NCBI RefSeq assembly: GCF_900100085.1 | Contig: NZ_FNEJ01000028.1 | Location: forward strand, 1 to 64,000 | DNA length: 64,000 nucleotides | Source of the DNA: Salipiger marinus | Lineage (GTDB): Bacteria > Pseudomonadota > Alphaproteobacteria > Rhodobacterales > Rhodobacteraceae | Direction of reading: 5' to 3' | In this document: positions 46,247-56,526 of the stretch, in pieces | Layout: each line of letters starts with the position of its first letter | Position numbering within the stretch: position 1 is the stretch's first letter | Notes under the pieces: model-generated | What the model was told of the DNA's origin: nothing | What the model saw: only the letters and a program-made list of their open reading frames with translations | Databases searched by the model: none | Program-made: the position numbers and the translations under genes

Positions 46247-46594
46247 TCAGAACGGGCCGCGGAAGATGAAGAAGGCGCCGAGCGCGATGAAGCCGAAACC
46301 CACGGCGTGATTGAGCGTCAGCGGTTCCTTCAGCCAAAGCGCCGAGAAGCCCGCAAAAATCACCAGCGTGATGATTTCCTGCAGCGTTTTGAGTTCGGCG
46401 GCGCTGTAGACATGGTGGCCGAGCCGGTTGGCGGGCACCGCCAGCCAGTATTCCACCAGCGCGATGCCCCAGCTGATGAAAACCACGGCCCAGAGCGGGG
46501 CCGTGGGGTATTTCAGATGCCCGTACCACGCGAAGGTCATGAACAGGTTCGAGCCGATCAGCAGCAGGATCGGCAGCAGATGTGCCGCGGTCAT
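46247..46594 (-). CDS. DMT-family small membrane protein (DUF486)
   Basis: 115 aa with four membrane helices: LLPILLLIGSNLFMTFAWYGHLK, WAVVFISWGIALVEYWLAVPANRLGH, ITLVIFAGFSALWLKEP and GFGFIALGAFFIFRGPF. The VPANRLGH and GFSALWLKEPLTLNH blocks are typical of DUF486. Function unknown; it is a single-unit relative of drug/metabolite transporters. It is the last gene of the alaS-led minus-strand set. Confidence 0.9.
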   Translation of the reverse strand: MTAAHLLPILLLIGSNLFMTFAWYGHLKYPTAPLWAVVFISWGIALVEYWLAVPANRLGHHVYSAAELKTLQEIITLVIFAGFSALWLKEPLTLNHAVGFGFIALGAFFIFRGPF

Positions 46595-46601
46595 GGAGGG
46601 G

Positions 46602-46889
46602 TCAGTCGCTGATCTCGACGATGAGCAGTTCGCGTTCCGACGCACCACGCGCATGTTCGAGTGCCTGCTGATACTCGGGCGAGTGGTAACAGGTCTCTGC
46701 CGCCTCGACGCTGGGGAAGCGCGCCACCACGTTACGCGGACGTTCGCGGCCTTCGAGCTGCACGAAGCGGCCGCCGCGGGCAAGGAACACGCCGCCATGC
46801 GCGGCGATGGCGGGACCCGCCAGCTTGGCGTAGCGGCCATAGGCCTCGTCATCGCTGACGGTCACATGAGCAATCCAGAGTGCGGGCAT
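46602..46889 (-). CDS. DUF1330 protein, copy 2
   Basis: 95 aa: MPALWIAHVTVSDDEAYGRYAKLAGPAIAAHGGVFLARGG, then RNVVARFPSVEAAETCYHSPEYQQAL. This is a ferredoxin-like dimeric alpha-beta barrel of unknown function. It is a tandem paralogue of the next gene and overlaps it by one base (TGATG), so they are translated together and may form a heterodimer. Confidence 0.9.
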   Translation of the reverse strand: MPALWIAHVTVSDDEAYGRYAKLAGPAIAAHGGVFLARGGRFVQLEGRERPRNVVARFPSVEAAETCYHSPEYQQALEHARGASERELLIVEISD

Positions 46890-47173
46890 CAGATCCCCTC
46901 CACAATCACGAGGTCGCGGTTTGACGAGCGCTGCGCGATCGGCAGGATGCGCTGGTATTCCGGCGAGTTGAACCATTGCTCCGCCGCCGGGCGCGACGGA
47001 AATTCGATGACGACATGGCGGGAGGGCGCGTGGCCCTCCAGCACGGTCTGCGGGCCACCCTTCACCAGAAAGCGCCCGCCCCAGCGTTCAGCCAGCGCCA
47101 TGGTCTGACCGGCATAGATCGAATATTCTTCCGGGTCGGTCACTTCGATGCGGGCAATGATGTAGACGGTCAT
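46889..47173 (-). CDS. DUF1330 protein, copy 1
   Basis: 94 aa: MTVYIIARIEVTDPEEYSIYAGQTMALAERWGGRFLVKGG, RHVVIEFPSRPAAEQWFNSPEYQRIL. It has the same family and motif order as its neighbour (FPS-x-x-A-A-E, SPEYQ). It starts 3 bp after alaS ends, so it is part of the alaS transcript. Function unknown. Confidence 0.9.
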   Translation of the reverse strand: MTVYIIARIEVTDPEEYSIYAGQTMALAERWGGRFLVKGGPQTVLEGHAPSRHVVIEFPSRPAAEQWFNSPEYQRILPIAQRSSNRDLVIVEGI

Positions 47174-47176
47174 GGC

Positions 47177-49849
<2,673 letters not shown>

Positions 49850-49961
49850 GCGTCTTCCTTGCGCCTAGTCTCAAGCAGTCCTCAAGCGGTCCGCGCAGGT
49901 GTATCGCTCTGCCCCGTGGCTGTCCATAAGCTGCCCGATGATTCCGCAGTCAGGCCAGCAG

Positions 49962-50846
49962 TCAGGCCCGCAGGCTGTCGCGCGCGGGCGCCAGCGCCTC
50001 GTCGGCCACCAGCCACAGGCCCGAGCCGATGACCAGCGCCACCCCCAGCAGCGTGCCCGGCGCGGGCAGCTCGCCAAAGCCCGCAAGCCCGATGCCCACC
50101 ATCCAGACGAATTGCAGGTTCATCAGCGGCGTGGCAACAAATGCGGGCAGCAGCCGCAGCGCCTCGGCACAGACATAGCGCGCGCCGAAGAGGCAGAGCG
50201 CATATGCGGCGATCCATGCCAGATCCGCCAGCGCCATCGGCTGCCAGACAAAGGGCAGCGCCACCCCCATCACCAGCATCAGCGCAAGATTGGGCCAGAA
50301 CACCTGCGCCAGCGGCTTGCGTTCGGCGCGGGCGATGTGCCGGGAGGCGAGCATGGATCCGGTGCCGGAGGTGGCGGCCAGCAGCGCCCAGCCATGCCCG
50401 GCATCGAGCCCCACCTGCCCGTCGGGCATCAGGCACAGGATGCCGCCCGCGCCAAGGCTCAGCGCCAGCCACCCTATGGGGCGCAGCGGCTCGCCCAGCA
50501 GGGGGCCAGAGAGCGCTGCGGCCAGCAGCGGCATCAGCCCGATGAACAGGAACACATCGGCAAAGGGCAGCAGGCGGAAGGCCTGGAAAAAGGCCAGCGC
50601 CGCCACCACGGTCAGGCCCGCGCGCAGCGCCATGCTGCGGCGGGCGAGCACCGCCAGCCCCTGCCCCGTGCGCCGCGCCGCCCATAGCGCCATGCCCACC
50701 ACCAGCGCCGAGGACAGCGCAAAAAGCTGCGGCGCGGCATAGCCCCCGGCGATCAGCTTGGTAATGCCATCGGCGGCAGAGATCATCGCGGTGTAAAGCG
50801 CCACCAGCGCCGCGCCGGTGACGGTGGCGTGCCGTGCGGGGGTCAT
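49962..50846 (-). CDS. EamA-family permease of the FTSGAAP-repeat operon
   Basis: 294 aa with ten hydrophobic helices in two EamA repeats. AMISAADGITKLIAGGYAAPQLFALSSALVVGMALW opens the first. ADVFLFIGLMPLLAAALSGPLLGEPLRPIGWLALSLGAGGI and LMNLQFVWMVGIGLAGFGELPAPGTLLGVALVIGSGLWLVA are the repeat ends. Its ATG overlaps the stop of the 354-aa gene upstream (ATGA), tying it to that protein and to the repeat protein at the operon head. Substrate unknown. Confidence 0.9.
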   Translation of the reverse strand: MTPARHATVTGAALVALYTAMISAADGITKLIAGGYAAPQLFALSSALVVGMALWAARRTGQGLAVLARRSMALRAGLTVVAALAFFQAFRLLPFADVFLFIGLMPLLAAALSGPLLGEPLRPIGWLALSLGAGGILCLMPDGQVGLDAGHGWALLAATSGTGSMLASRHIARAERKPLAQVFWPNLALMLVMGVALPFVWQPMALADLAWIAAYALCLFGARYVCAEALRLLPAFVATPLMNLQFVWMVGIGLAGFGELPAPGTLLGVALVIGSGLWLVADEALAPARDSLRA

Positions 50847-51907
50847 GCGCGCGCCACCCGGGCGAAACCTTCGAAGAAGGCGTCAAAATGCGCCGATTCC
50901 CGCGCCAGCGTGTCGAGCAGATCCAGCGCCTGCGGCGACAGCGCCGCGCCGATCCGCCCCCGCATCACCGACCAGTCGGCGGTGCGTCCGCCGCCCAGAT
51001 CGAACAGCGCCTGACTAAGTTCGCGCAGCGCCGTCCCCTGCTGCACGGCCCGGCCAAACCGCATCCGCACGGGCGCCAGCGGCTGGCGGAACGGTTCCTC
51101 TCCGATCACCGCCAGATGCCAGTTGCTGACAAGGTAATCGTGATAGTCATCCAGCACCGACAGGCCCGGCCCGGTCTCGACCTCGAACAGATGCGCCTCG
51201 CGGCGCAGCCACGCGGTCCAGAGCACGGGGGGCGTCTGCCCGGCATAGCGCAGCGCGATGCAGATCTCTGACAGCAGGTCGGAATTCTGCTCCAGAAAGG
51301 CGAGGTTGCCGGCGAAATGCAGGCTGGTGACCGCCTCCGGTGCAAGGCGCGGATCATGCCGCCCGTATTCGCTGAGGTAAAAGACGATATGGGTCAGCTC
51401 ATAGGCGGCCTTCTTGTTGGGCAGCGCAAAGGTCTGGGCCCGGGCGCAGAAGTCGCGCAGCCGGTCGGCCAGCCCCGGATCGGCGAGCTTCGGCGCGACG
51501 CCCCGGCGGGCCAGCAGGCGACAGGCCTCCATCCGCTGCAGATCCGACAGTTCGGCCCCGGCAAGATCGGAGCGCGCCGCAGCCTCGGCCAGCCGCAGCC
51601 CCTGATCGCCGGGCAGCCCCAGATCCTCCAGATCCAGCGTGATCGACAGCAGGAAGCGGTAATATTGCGGAAAGAAGGCCAGCCGCTCTGCCGCACTGTC
51701 ATAGAAGGCCTGATGCGCCTCCAGCGCCCCGGGGTCCAGCCGCGCGCCGGTGCATTCGAGGATGTTCAGAAGCTCGGCGTTTTCCTTCAGCCAGAACACA
51801 TCCTCCTCGCGGCGTCGGTGCCGGGCCACGCAGTCCAGCAGCGCCATGGCGCGGGACGGCATCGGGGCAAGACGCGGGACGGGACGAAGGGTGACGATGT
51901 TGGACAT
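50843..51907 (-). CDS. Conserved-looking alpha-helical protein (DUF6902-like)
   Basis: 354 aa from ATG 51907, with GGGAG 8 nt upstream; a TTG five codons earlier is unlikely. The whole protein is helical, soluble and lacks signal or membrane segments: RHRRREEDVFWLKENAELLNILE, FYDSAAERLAFFPQYYRFLLSITLDLEDLGLPG, KKAAYELTHIVFYLSEYGRHD, HLFEVETGPGLSVLDDYHDYLVSNWHLAVIG. I associate it from memory with DUF6902 of Rhodobacterales. It lies between the FTSGAAP-repeat gene and an EamA permease. It could be a partner, chaperone or processing factor of the repeat protein, but no catalytic motif is visible. Confidence 0.75.
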   Translation of the reverse strand: MSNIVTLRPVPRLAPMPSRAMALLDCVARHRRREEDVFWLKENAELLNILECTGARLDPGALEAHQAFYDSAAERLAFFPQYYRFLLSITLDLEDLGLPGDQGLRLAEAAARSDLAGAELSDLQRMEACRLLARRGVAPKLADPGLADRLRDFCARAQTFALPNKKAAYELTHIVFYLSEYGRHDPRLAPEAVTSLHFAGNLAFLEQNSDLLSEICIALRYAGQTPPVLWTAWLRREAHLFEVETGPGLSVLDDYHDYLVSNWHLAVIGEEPFRQPLAPVRMRFGRAVQQGTALRELSQALFDLGGGRTADWSVMRGRIGAALSPQALDLLDTLARESAHFDAFFEGFARVARA

Positions 51908-51979
51908 GATCCGTGCTCCCAAGGAAAAGGCGAGGCGCGCGGAGGCCGCTGGCGCTGCGGCCCCCGCGCGGTCAGGCGG

Positions 51980-52507
51980 TCAGGCGCCGGAGGTGAAAAG
52001 CCCGGTGGCCGCCCCCGAGGCGATCTGCCCGCGCTGAGGCGCGGCACCCGAGGTGAACATCCCCACCGCGTCGCCCTTGGTCATCGCGCTGCGCACCGGT
52101 GCCGCGCCCGAGGTAAACATCTCCACCGCATCGCCGCCGGTCATCGCGCTGCGCATCGGGGCCGCGCCAGAAGTGAACATCTCCACCGCATCGCCTCCGG
52201 TCATTTCGCTGCACATCGGCGCTGCACCCGAGGTGAACATCCCCACCACATCGCCTGCGGAAAGCGCGCTCCGGACCGGCGCCGCGCCAGAGGTGAACAG
52301 GCCCACAACATCGCCCGAGATCAGATCGCTGCGCATCGGTGCGGCCCCGGAGGTGAACATTTCCACCGCGTCCCCCTGCAGCAGATCGCCGTGCAGGGCC
52401 GGTGCCGCGCCAGAGGTAAACAGCGCGCAGCCCTCGCCCCCAAACAGATCGACTTCGGACGCAGCAATGAAATCTTCAGAAAAAGCGTGCTTGAGTTGAG
52501 CGGTCAT
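51980..52507 (-). CDS. Protein with eight FTSGA(AP) tandem repeats
   Basis: 175 aa from ATG 52507 (GGGG 7 nt upstream). A 28-residue leader (MTAQLKHAFSEDFIAASEVD) contains a short acidic helix. Eight copies of (L/M)FTSGA(AP) follow, with F at residues 30, 51, 71, 91, 111, 131, 151 and 171: one 21-residue step, then exact 20-residue steps. The linkers follow the pattern (M/V)RSxMTGGDAVE. The protein ends within the eighth copy. No signal peptide or membrane helix; only two Cys. Codons for FTSGA differ synonymously between copies, so selection keeps the peptide. A leader plus repeated cores recalls RiPP precursors or a 20-residue beta-solenoid. Function unknown. Confidence 0.85.
   Translation of the reverse strand: MTAQLKHAFSEDFIAASEVDLFGGEGCALFTSGAAPALHGDLLQGDAVEMFTSGAAPMRSDLISGDVVGLFTSGAAPVRSALSAGDVVGMFTSGAAPMCSEMTGGDAVEMFTSGAAPMRSAMTGGDAVEMFTSGAAPVRSAMTKGDAVGMFTSGAAPQRGQIASGAATGLFTSGA
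51983..52420 (-). repeat. Tandem 60-bp coding repeats
   Basis: Eight units, the first step 63 bp and the rest 60 bp, encoding FTSGAAP plus a 13-residue linker. Nucleotide differences between units are mostly at third positions inside FTSGA and more frequent in linkers. The array fills the gene from its 30th codon to the stop. Confidence 0.9.
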
Positions 52508-52591
52508 CGGGAACCCCATTTGGTTGAGTAAAAGCCGGATTGGCCAGTCCAGCCTTTCTCTCAAAGCGGGTTTTTGCCAACAACATTTCTA

Positions 52592-52606
52592 TTAACGGTT
52601 GATTAA
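52592..52606. promoter_or_regulatory. CtrA box upstream of the repeat-protein operon
   Basis: TTAACGGTTGATTAA matches TTAA-N7-TTAA, the CtrA core, 85 bp upstream of the repeat-protein start and 213 bp before the divergent xthA. The surrounding 52560-52740 segment is markedly AT-rich in this GC-rich genome and holds no gene. Confidence 0.65.
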
Positions 52607-52818
52607 TGAAAGCTTTGTCCACATCAATTGGTCAAAATAGAATTGTCATAAAATTGCCACTTTAGGTTTCTCCACAGAGCCAAAATTTCTGTGGGTATCT
52701 TTGTGAAGGTCTTGAACTTGCCGCAAAATCATGCGAATCACAGGCGCTTTGGCTGGCCGCTCTTGCCTTGGCGCCTCGTCCGGGCGATAGCGTCTGCAGA
52801 CCGGCGCGGGGGTTTGGC

Positions 52819-53628
52819 ATGAAGATTGCGACATTCAACATCAACGGCATCAAGGCGCGGATCACCGCCCTGACCGACTGGCTGGACGAGGCGCAGCCCG
52901 ATGTGGCGCTGCTGCAGGAGATCAAGTCGGTCGACGAGGCCTTCCCGCGCGAGCTGCTGGAGGATCGCGGCTACAATGTCGAAACCCACGGCCAGAAGGG
53001 ATTCAACGGCGTCGCCATCCTGTCGAAGCTGCCGCTGGAGGATGTGACCCGCGGCCTGCCCGGCGACGAGACCGACGAACAGGCCCGCTGGATCGAGGCG
53101 ACGGTGGTGGGCGATCATCACGCGCTGCGGATCTGCGGGCTCTATCTGCCCAATGGCAACCCGGTGGAGTTTGATGCCGAAGGCGCGCCGCTCCGCTCCG
53201 GCAAATACGGCTACAAGCTTGACTGGATGGACCGGCTGCACGCCCGCGCGCAGGCGCTGATGGCCGCAGAGATGCCCGCGCTGATGGCGGGCGATTACAA
53301 CATCATCCCGCAGGCCGAGGATGCCGCCCGCCCCGCCGCTTGGGAAAAGGACGCGCTGTTCCTGCCGCAAAGCCGCGACGCCTTTCGCCGCATCCTCAAT
53401 CTCGGCTTCACCGAGGCGTTCCGCGCCCGCGTGCGGGGGCCGGGGCATTACAGCTTCTGGGATTATCAGGCGGGCGCGTGGGACCGCAACAACGGCATCC
53501 GCATCGACCATCTGCTGATGACCCCGGCCTGCGCCGACCTGATGACCGATGTGGGCATCGACCGCGACATCCGGGGCCGCGACAAGCCCTCCGATCACGT
53601 GCCGGTCTGGGCAGAGCTCGCGCTCTGA
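52819..53628 (+). CDS. xthA: Exodeoxyribonuclease III
   Basis: 269 aa from MKIATFNINGIKARI (catalytic Asn). LLQEIKSVDEAFP (metal-binding Glu), GLYLPNGNP, LMAGDYNIIP (Asp/Asn) and NNGIRIDHLLMTP with DKPSDHVPVWAEL (final Asp-His) form the complete EEP nuclease active site. It repairs abasic sites and trims 3' ends. A start 17 codons upstream is open but not conserved-looking. Confidence 0.96.
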   Translation: MKIATFNINGIKARITALTDWLDEAQPDVALLQEIKSVDEAFPRELLEDRGYNVETHGQKGFNGVAILSKLPLEDVTRGLPGDETDEQARWIEATVVGDHHALRICGLYLPNGNPVEFDAEGAPLRSGKYGYKLDWMDRLHARAQALMAAEMPALMAGDYNIIPQAEDAARPAAWEKDALFLPQSRDAFRRILNLGFTEAFRARVRGPGHYSFWDYQAGAWDRNNGIRIDHLLMTPACADLMTDVGIDRDIRGRDKPSDHVPVWAELAL

Positions 53629-53704
53629 TCCCCGGCCCCCGCTTGCGTCCGCCGGACCGGGGCCTTACATCTGGACCATCACGACAGAATGCGGAGTTCG
53701 CCAC

Positions 53705-53947
53705 ATGGCCATCGAAGCTGCGGAGATCGAAAAGCTGATCCGCGCCGCCTTTCCCCAGGCAAAGGTCACCATCACGGATCTGGCCGGAGACGGAAATCAT
53801 TACGCGGCCGAGGTGATCGACGAAAGCTTCCGCGGCCAGAACCGCGTCCAGCAGCAGCGCGCCGTCTATGCCGCGCTGAAGGACAAGATGGCGGGCAGCC
53901 ATGGCGACCTGCACGCGCTGGCGCTGACCACCAAGGCGCCGGAGTAA
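53705..53947 (+). CDS. bolA: BolA-family protein
   Basis: 80 aa: IEKLIRAAFPQAKVTITDLAGDGNHYAAEVIDESFRGQNRVQQQRAVYAAL, with the GDGNHY loop and the conserved His of BolA. BolA proteins pair with monothiol glutaredoxins to bind or sense [2Fe-2S] clusters. The grxD gene lies 127 bp downstream on the same strand. Start at 53705 agrees with the family's length. Confidence 0.93.
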   Translation: MAIEAAEIEKLIRAAFPQAKVTITDLAGDGNHYAAEVIDESFRGQNRVQQQRAVYAALKDKMAGSHGDLHALALTTKAPE

Positions 53948-54074
53948 CCGCCGCTTTGCCGGAGCTTGCAGCCACGGCGGCGTGGTGCGATGATCCGGCA
54001 GGCTTCGCAAGACATGGATCCCGCTGCTGGCGGATCCGGCGCGCCCAGTCCCCGCGCGCTGAGAGGAGAAAGAA

Positions 54075-54452
54075 ATGACCGACGCAAAGATCACCGACGC
54101 CAAGGACCGCATCGCCGAGACGGTCAAGGCCAATGCCGTGGTGCTGTTCATGAAGGGCACCAAGACCATGCCGCAATGCGGCTTCTCCAGCCGCGTGGCC
54201 GGGGTGCTGAATTACATGGGCATCGACTATCTGGATGTGAACGTGCTTGCCGATGACGCGCTGCGTCAGGGCATCAAGGACTATTCCGACTGGCCCACCA
54301 TCCCGCAGCTTTACGTCAAGGGCGAGTTTGTCGGCGGCTGCGACATCATCACCGAGATGACCCTGTCGGGCGAACTGGACCAGCTTTTCGAACAGAATGG
54401 CGTGTCCTATGACAAGGACGCGGCGGAAAAGATCCGCGAAGCCAACGCCTGA
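54075..54452 (+). CDS. grxD: Monothiol glutaredoxin, Grx4 type
   Basis: 125 aa. [35 protein letters not shown] has the CGFS active site, and [24 protein letters not shown] holds the conserved TIPQ and GG-C-D glutathione-binding residues. It carries [2Fe-2S] clusters and works with BolA, encoded just upstream. GAGGAG lies before the ATG. Confidence 0.96.
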   Translation: MTDAKITDAKDRIAETVKANAVVLFMKGTKTMPQCGFSSRVAGVLNYMGIDYLDVNVLADDALRQGIKDYSDWPTIPQLYVKGEFVGGCDIITEMTLSGELDQLFEQNGVSYDKDAAEKIREANA

Positions 54453-54490
54453 CCGGGCTGAGGCTTGACGCGGCGGCCAGTCCTGCGGAT

Positions 54491-54949
54491 TTGGCCGCCG
54501 TCCGCACCCTGTGCGAGGCCTACCGCGCCGAGCTTCTGGCGCATGACCCTGCGGCGCCGCCCGTGGTCGCAGCCCTTTATCCCCTGCCTGTCTGGACTGC
54601 CCTGCGCGACGCGCTGCCGCAGGGGCATGCCCTTGTGCTGCTGGCGCGGCTTGATGGCTGGCCCGCGGGCTGCGGCATGGCGCAGACCCTGCCCGATGGC
54701 AGTCTGGAGCTGAAACGTCTCTATACCCGCCCCGAAGCCCGCGGCCATGGCATCGCCGCCGCGATGGTCGACCGGCTGGCGGAACATGCCCGCGCGACGG
54801 GCGCGCCACTGCTGCGGCTCGACACCTTCACCACGCTGACCGCCGCGCGCAGGCTTTATGAACGGCTGGGCTTCACCGCCTGCGGCCCCTATGCGCCGCT
54901 GCCTGCCATCTCCGAAGGGCGGCTCTGCTTTTACCAGCGCGCGCCCTGA
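54491..54949 (+). CDS. GNAT-family N-acetyltransferase
   Basis: 152 aa from a TTG. Acetyl-CoA loop LKRLYTRPEARGHGIAAAMVDRLAEHAR (R/Q-x-x-G-x-G/A is HGIAAAM here), and RRLYERLGFTACGPY is the C-terminal GNAT signature. The frame is open 5' of the TTG and reads LRLDAAASPADLAAV, the usual opening of GNAT proteins, so the real start may be a rarer CTG at 54458, just after the grxD stop. Substrate unknown. Confidence 0.85.
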   Translation: MAAVRTLCEAYRAELLAHDPAAPPVVAALYPLPVWTALRDALPQGHALVLLARLDGWPAGCGMAQTLPDGSLELKRLYTRPEARGHGIAAAMVDRLAEHARATGAPLLRLDTFTTLTAARRLYERLGFTACGPYAPLPAISEGRLCFYQRAP

Positions 54950-54953
54950 GGCC

Positions 54954-55412
54954 TCAGCTTTCCGGCGTGCCGTCCTCGCGATATACGCCCTGTTCCTTCA
55001 GCGCGTCGATGACTTCCTTGGGCATGTAGGTCTCGTCATGTTTGGCAAGGATCTCAGAGGCCTGAAACACCCCCTCCACATACCGCCCGGTGCCGACCAT
55101 CCCCTCGTTCTCGCCAAAGAGATCGGGCAGCACCCCGCCAAAGACCACCGGAACCGACGCGCCGCCATCGGTAACTCTGAACCAGATCTCCTGACCCTGT
55201 CCGCGCACCAGCGAGCCCTCCTCGACCAGACCGCCGATGCGGAAGGTCTCGGTGGGCGCGGGCGGCGCCTCCATCACCTGAGACGGCGAGCGGAAGAAAT
55301 TGATGCCGTCGCGCATGGCATAGCCGATCAGCGCCGTGGACACGACCAGCGCCACCGCCGCCAGAGCCACCACCTGAATCCTGCGCTGTTTCTTCAGCGA
55401 TCTAAGCGCCAT
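54954..55412 (-). CDS. ccmE: Cytochrome c maturation protein CcmE
   Basis: 152 aa. N-terminal membrane helix VVALAAVALVVSTALIGYAM, then a periplasmic OB-fold: FRIGGLVEEGSLVRGQG and VPVVFGGVLPDLFGENEGMVGTG. AKHDETYMP contains the heme-binding His and Tyr. It is the heme chaperone of cytochrome c assembly. No other ccm gene is adjacent in the window. Confidence 0.95.
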   Translation of the reverse strand: MALRSLKKQRRIQVVALAAVALVVSTALIGYAMRDGINFFRSPSQVMEAPPAPTETFRIGGLVEEGSLVRGQGQEIWFRVTDGGASVPVVFGGVLPDLFGENEGMVGTGRYVEGVFQASEILAKHDETYMPKEVIDALKEQGVYREDGTPES

Positions 55413-55536
55413 GCCATGCCTCCCCGAATGTCAGTCCTGCATTATATGGCAGATTCTGCAGATGTTGAAAGCGGGACCGGCCAGATCGCGTCAGTGCGCC
55501 GCAACCCCCTCAGACTAGGCCCGCCCCTTCCTTCGG

Positions 55537-55602
55537 CTTCAAATATCCCGGGGGTCGGGGGGCAGCGCCCCCCGCCGGCGCCAGAGGCGCCGGGGATCCC
55601 GG
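55537..55602. repeat. Dispersed intergenic repeat, copy 2
   Basis: Inverted copy of the unit at 46126-46182: CAAATATCCCGGGGG (55540-55554) is the exact reverse complement of its core, next to a GGGGGGC/GCCCCCC hairpin and a GCGCC/GGCGC hairpin. It lies between ccmE and murI, touching the murI stop. Confidence 0.7.
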
Positions 55603-55603
55603 C

Positions 55604-56416
55604 TCAGGCCGCTTCGAAGCTGATGGAGCGGCGCAGGATCTGCGTGGCATGGCCGGAGACGCGGCGCGGATCTCCGGTGGTCAGAAACCGGCTCTGCTGG
55701 CCGGTGCCGGACATGCCGGGATGGCGGCGCAGGTAATCCTCCAGCGAGGCGGCCACCAGATTGGCCTGCGAATAGACCGTGACCTCTGGCCCAAGCGCGT
55801 CCTGAAACACGTCCAGCAGCAGCGGATAGTGGGTACAGCCCAGAATCGCCGCCTGTGGCTGCGGCATCTTGCGCTTCAGCGCGTCGACATGGCTGCGCAC
55901 CAGCGCCTCGGCAAGGATCATGTCGCCCTCCTCGATGGCATCGACCAGCCCGCCGCAGGCCTGCGCCTCCACATCCACGCCGATGGCGCGGAACGCGAGT
56001 TCGCGCTGGAAGGCGCGGCTGCGCACCGTGGCCGGTGTGGCAAACAGCGCCACATGCTGCACCGCCACTTCGCGCGGCGGGGAATTGTCGCCCCATTGCC
56101 GTTCGGTCAGCGCCTCGATCAGCGGCACGAACACGCCCAGCACCCGCTTGTCACGCGGGATCCAGCTTTCCTGCATCCGCCGCAGCGCCGCCGCCGAGGC
56201 GGTGTTGCAGGCAAGGATCACCAGATCGCAGCCCGCATCCCACAGCCGTTCGGTGGCGGCACAGGTCAGGTTGTAGATGTCATCGGCATCCCGCACGCCA
56301 TAAGGCGCATGTTTGCTGTCGGCAAAATAGACAAACGGCATCTCGGGCAGGCGCTTGGTCACCGCCTCCAGCACCGTAAGACCGCCCAGCCCGGAATCGA
56401 ACACGCCAACCGCCAT
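55604..56416 (-). CDS. murI: Glutamate racemase
   Basis: 270 aa from [19 protein letters not shown], the family start, with GGAGGGGC upstream. Catalytic Cys residues: [14 protein letters not shown] and [27 protein letters not shown] is also conserved. It makes D-glutamate for peptidoglycan. A six-codon longer frame exists but lacks the better ribosome site. Confidence 0.95.
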   Translation of the reverse strand: MAVGVFDSGLGGLTVLEAVTKRLPEMPFVYFADSKHAPYGVRDADDIYNLTCAATERLWDAGCDLVILACNTASAAALRRMQESWIPRDKRVLGVFVPLIEALTERQWGDNSPPREVAVQHVALFATPATVRSRAFQRELAFRAIGVDVEAQACGGLVDAIEEGDMILAEALVRSHVDALKRKMPQPQAAILGCTHYPLLLDVFQDALGPEVTVYSQANLVAASLEDYLRRHPGMSGTGQQSRFLTTGDPRRVSGHATQILRRSISFEAA

Positions 56417-56462
56417 CTGCCCCTCCGCCCGCAATTTTCCGCCCCCGCCGACTCGCGTGCGG

Positions 56463-56497
56463 GGATCCGAAGCCCGGTCTTACGGCGCTTCGGATCC
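56463..56497. other. Perfect 11-bp inverted repeat between the IOR and murI genes
   Basis: GGATCCGAAGC and GCTTCGGATCC, with CCG/CGG pairing inside the 13-nt loop. It lies after the IOR stop and before the murI ribosome site on the same strand. No T-run follows, so it may be an inefficient terminator or an RNA-stability element. Confidence 0.55.
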
Positions 56498-56526
56498 AAT
56501 TTCCATCGCCGGTTGCGGGCGCGGTG

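Noticed and set aside
51983-52420. CRISPR array or minisatellite explanation of the 60-bp repeats
   Set aside because: The period lies in frame in one ORF, linkers are conserved rather than unique spacers, no cas gene is near, and changes are mostly synonymous within the core peptide.
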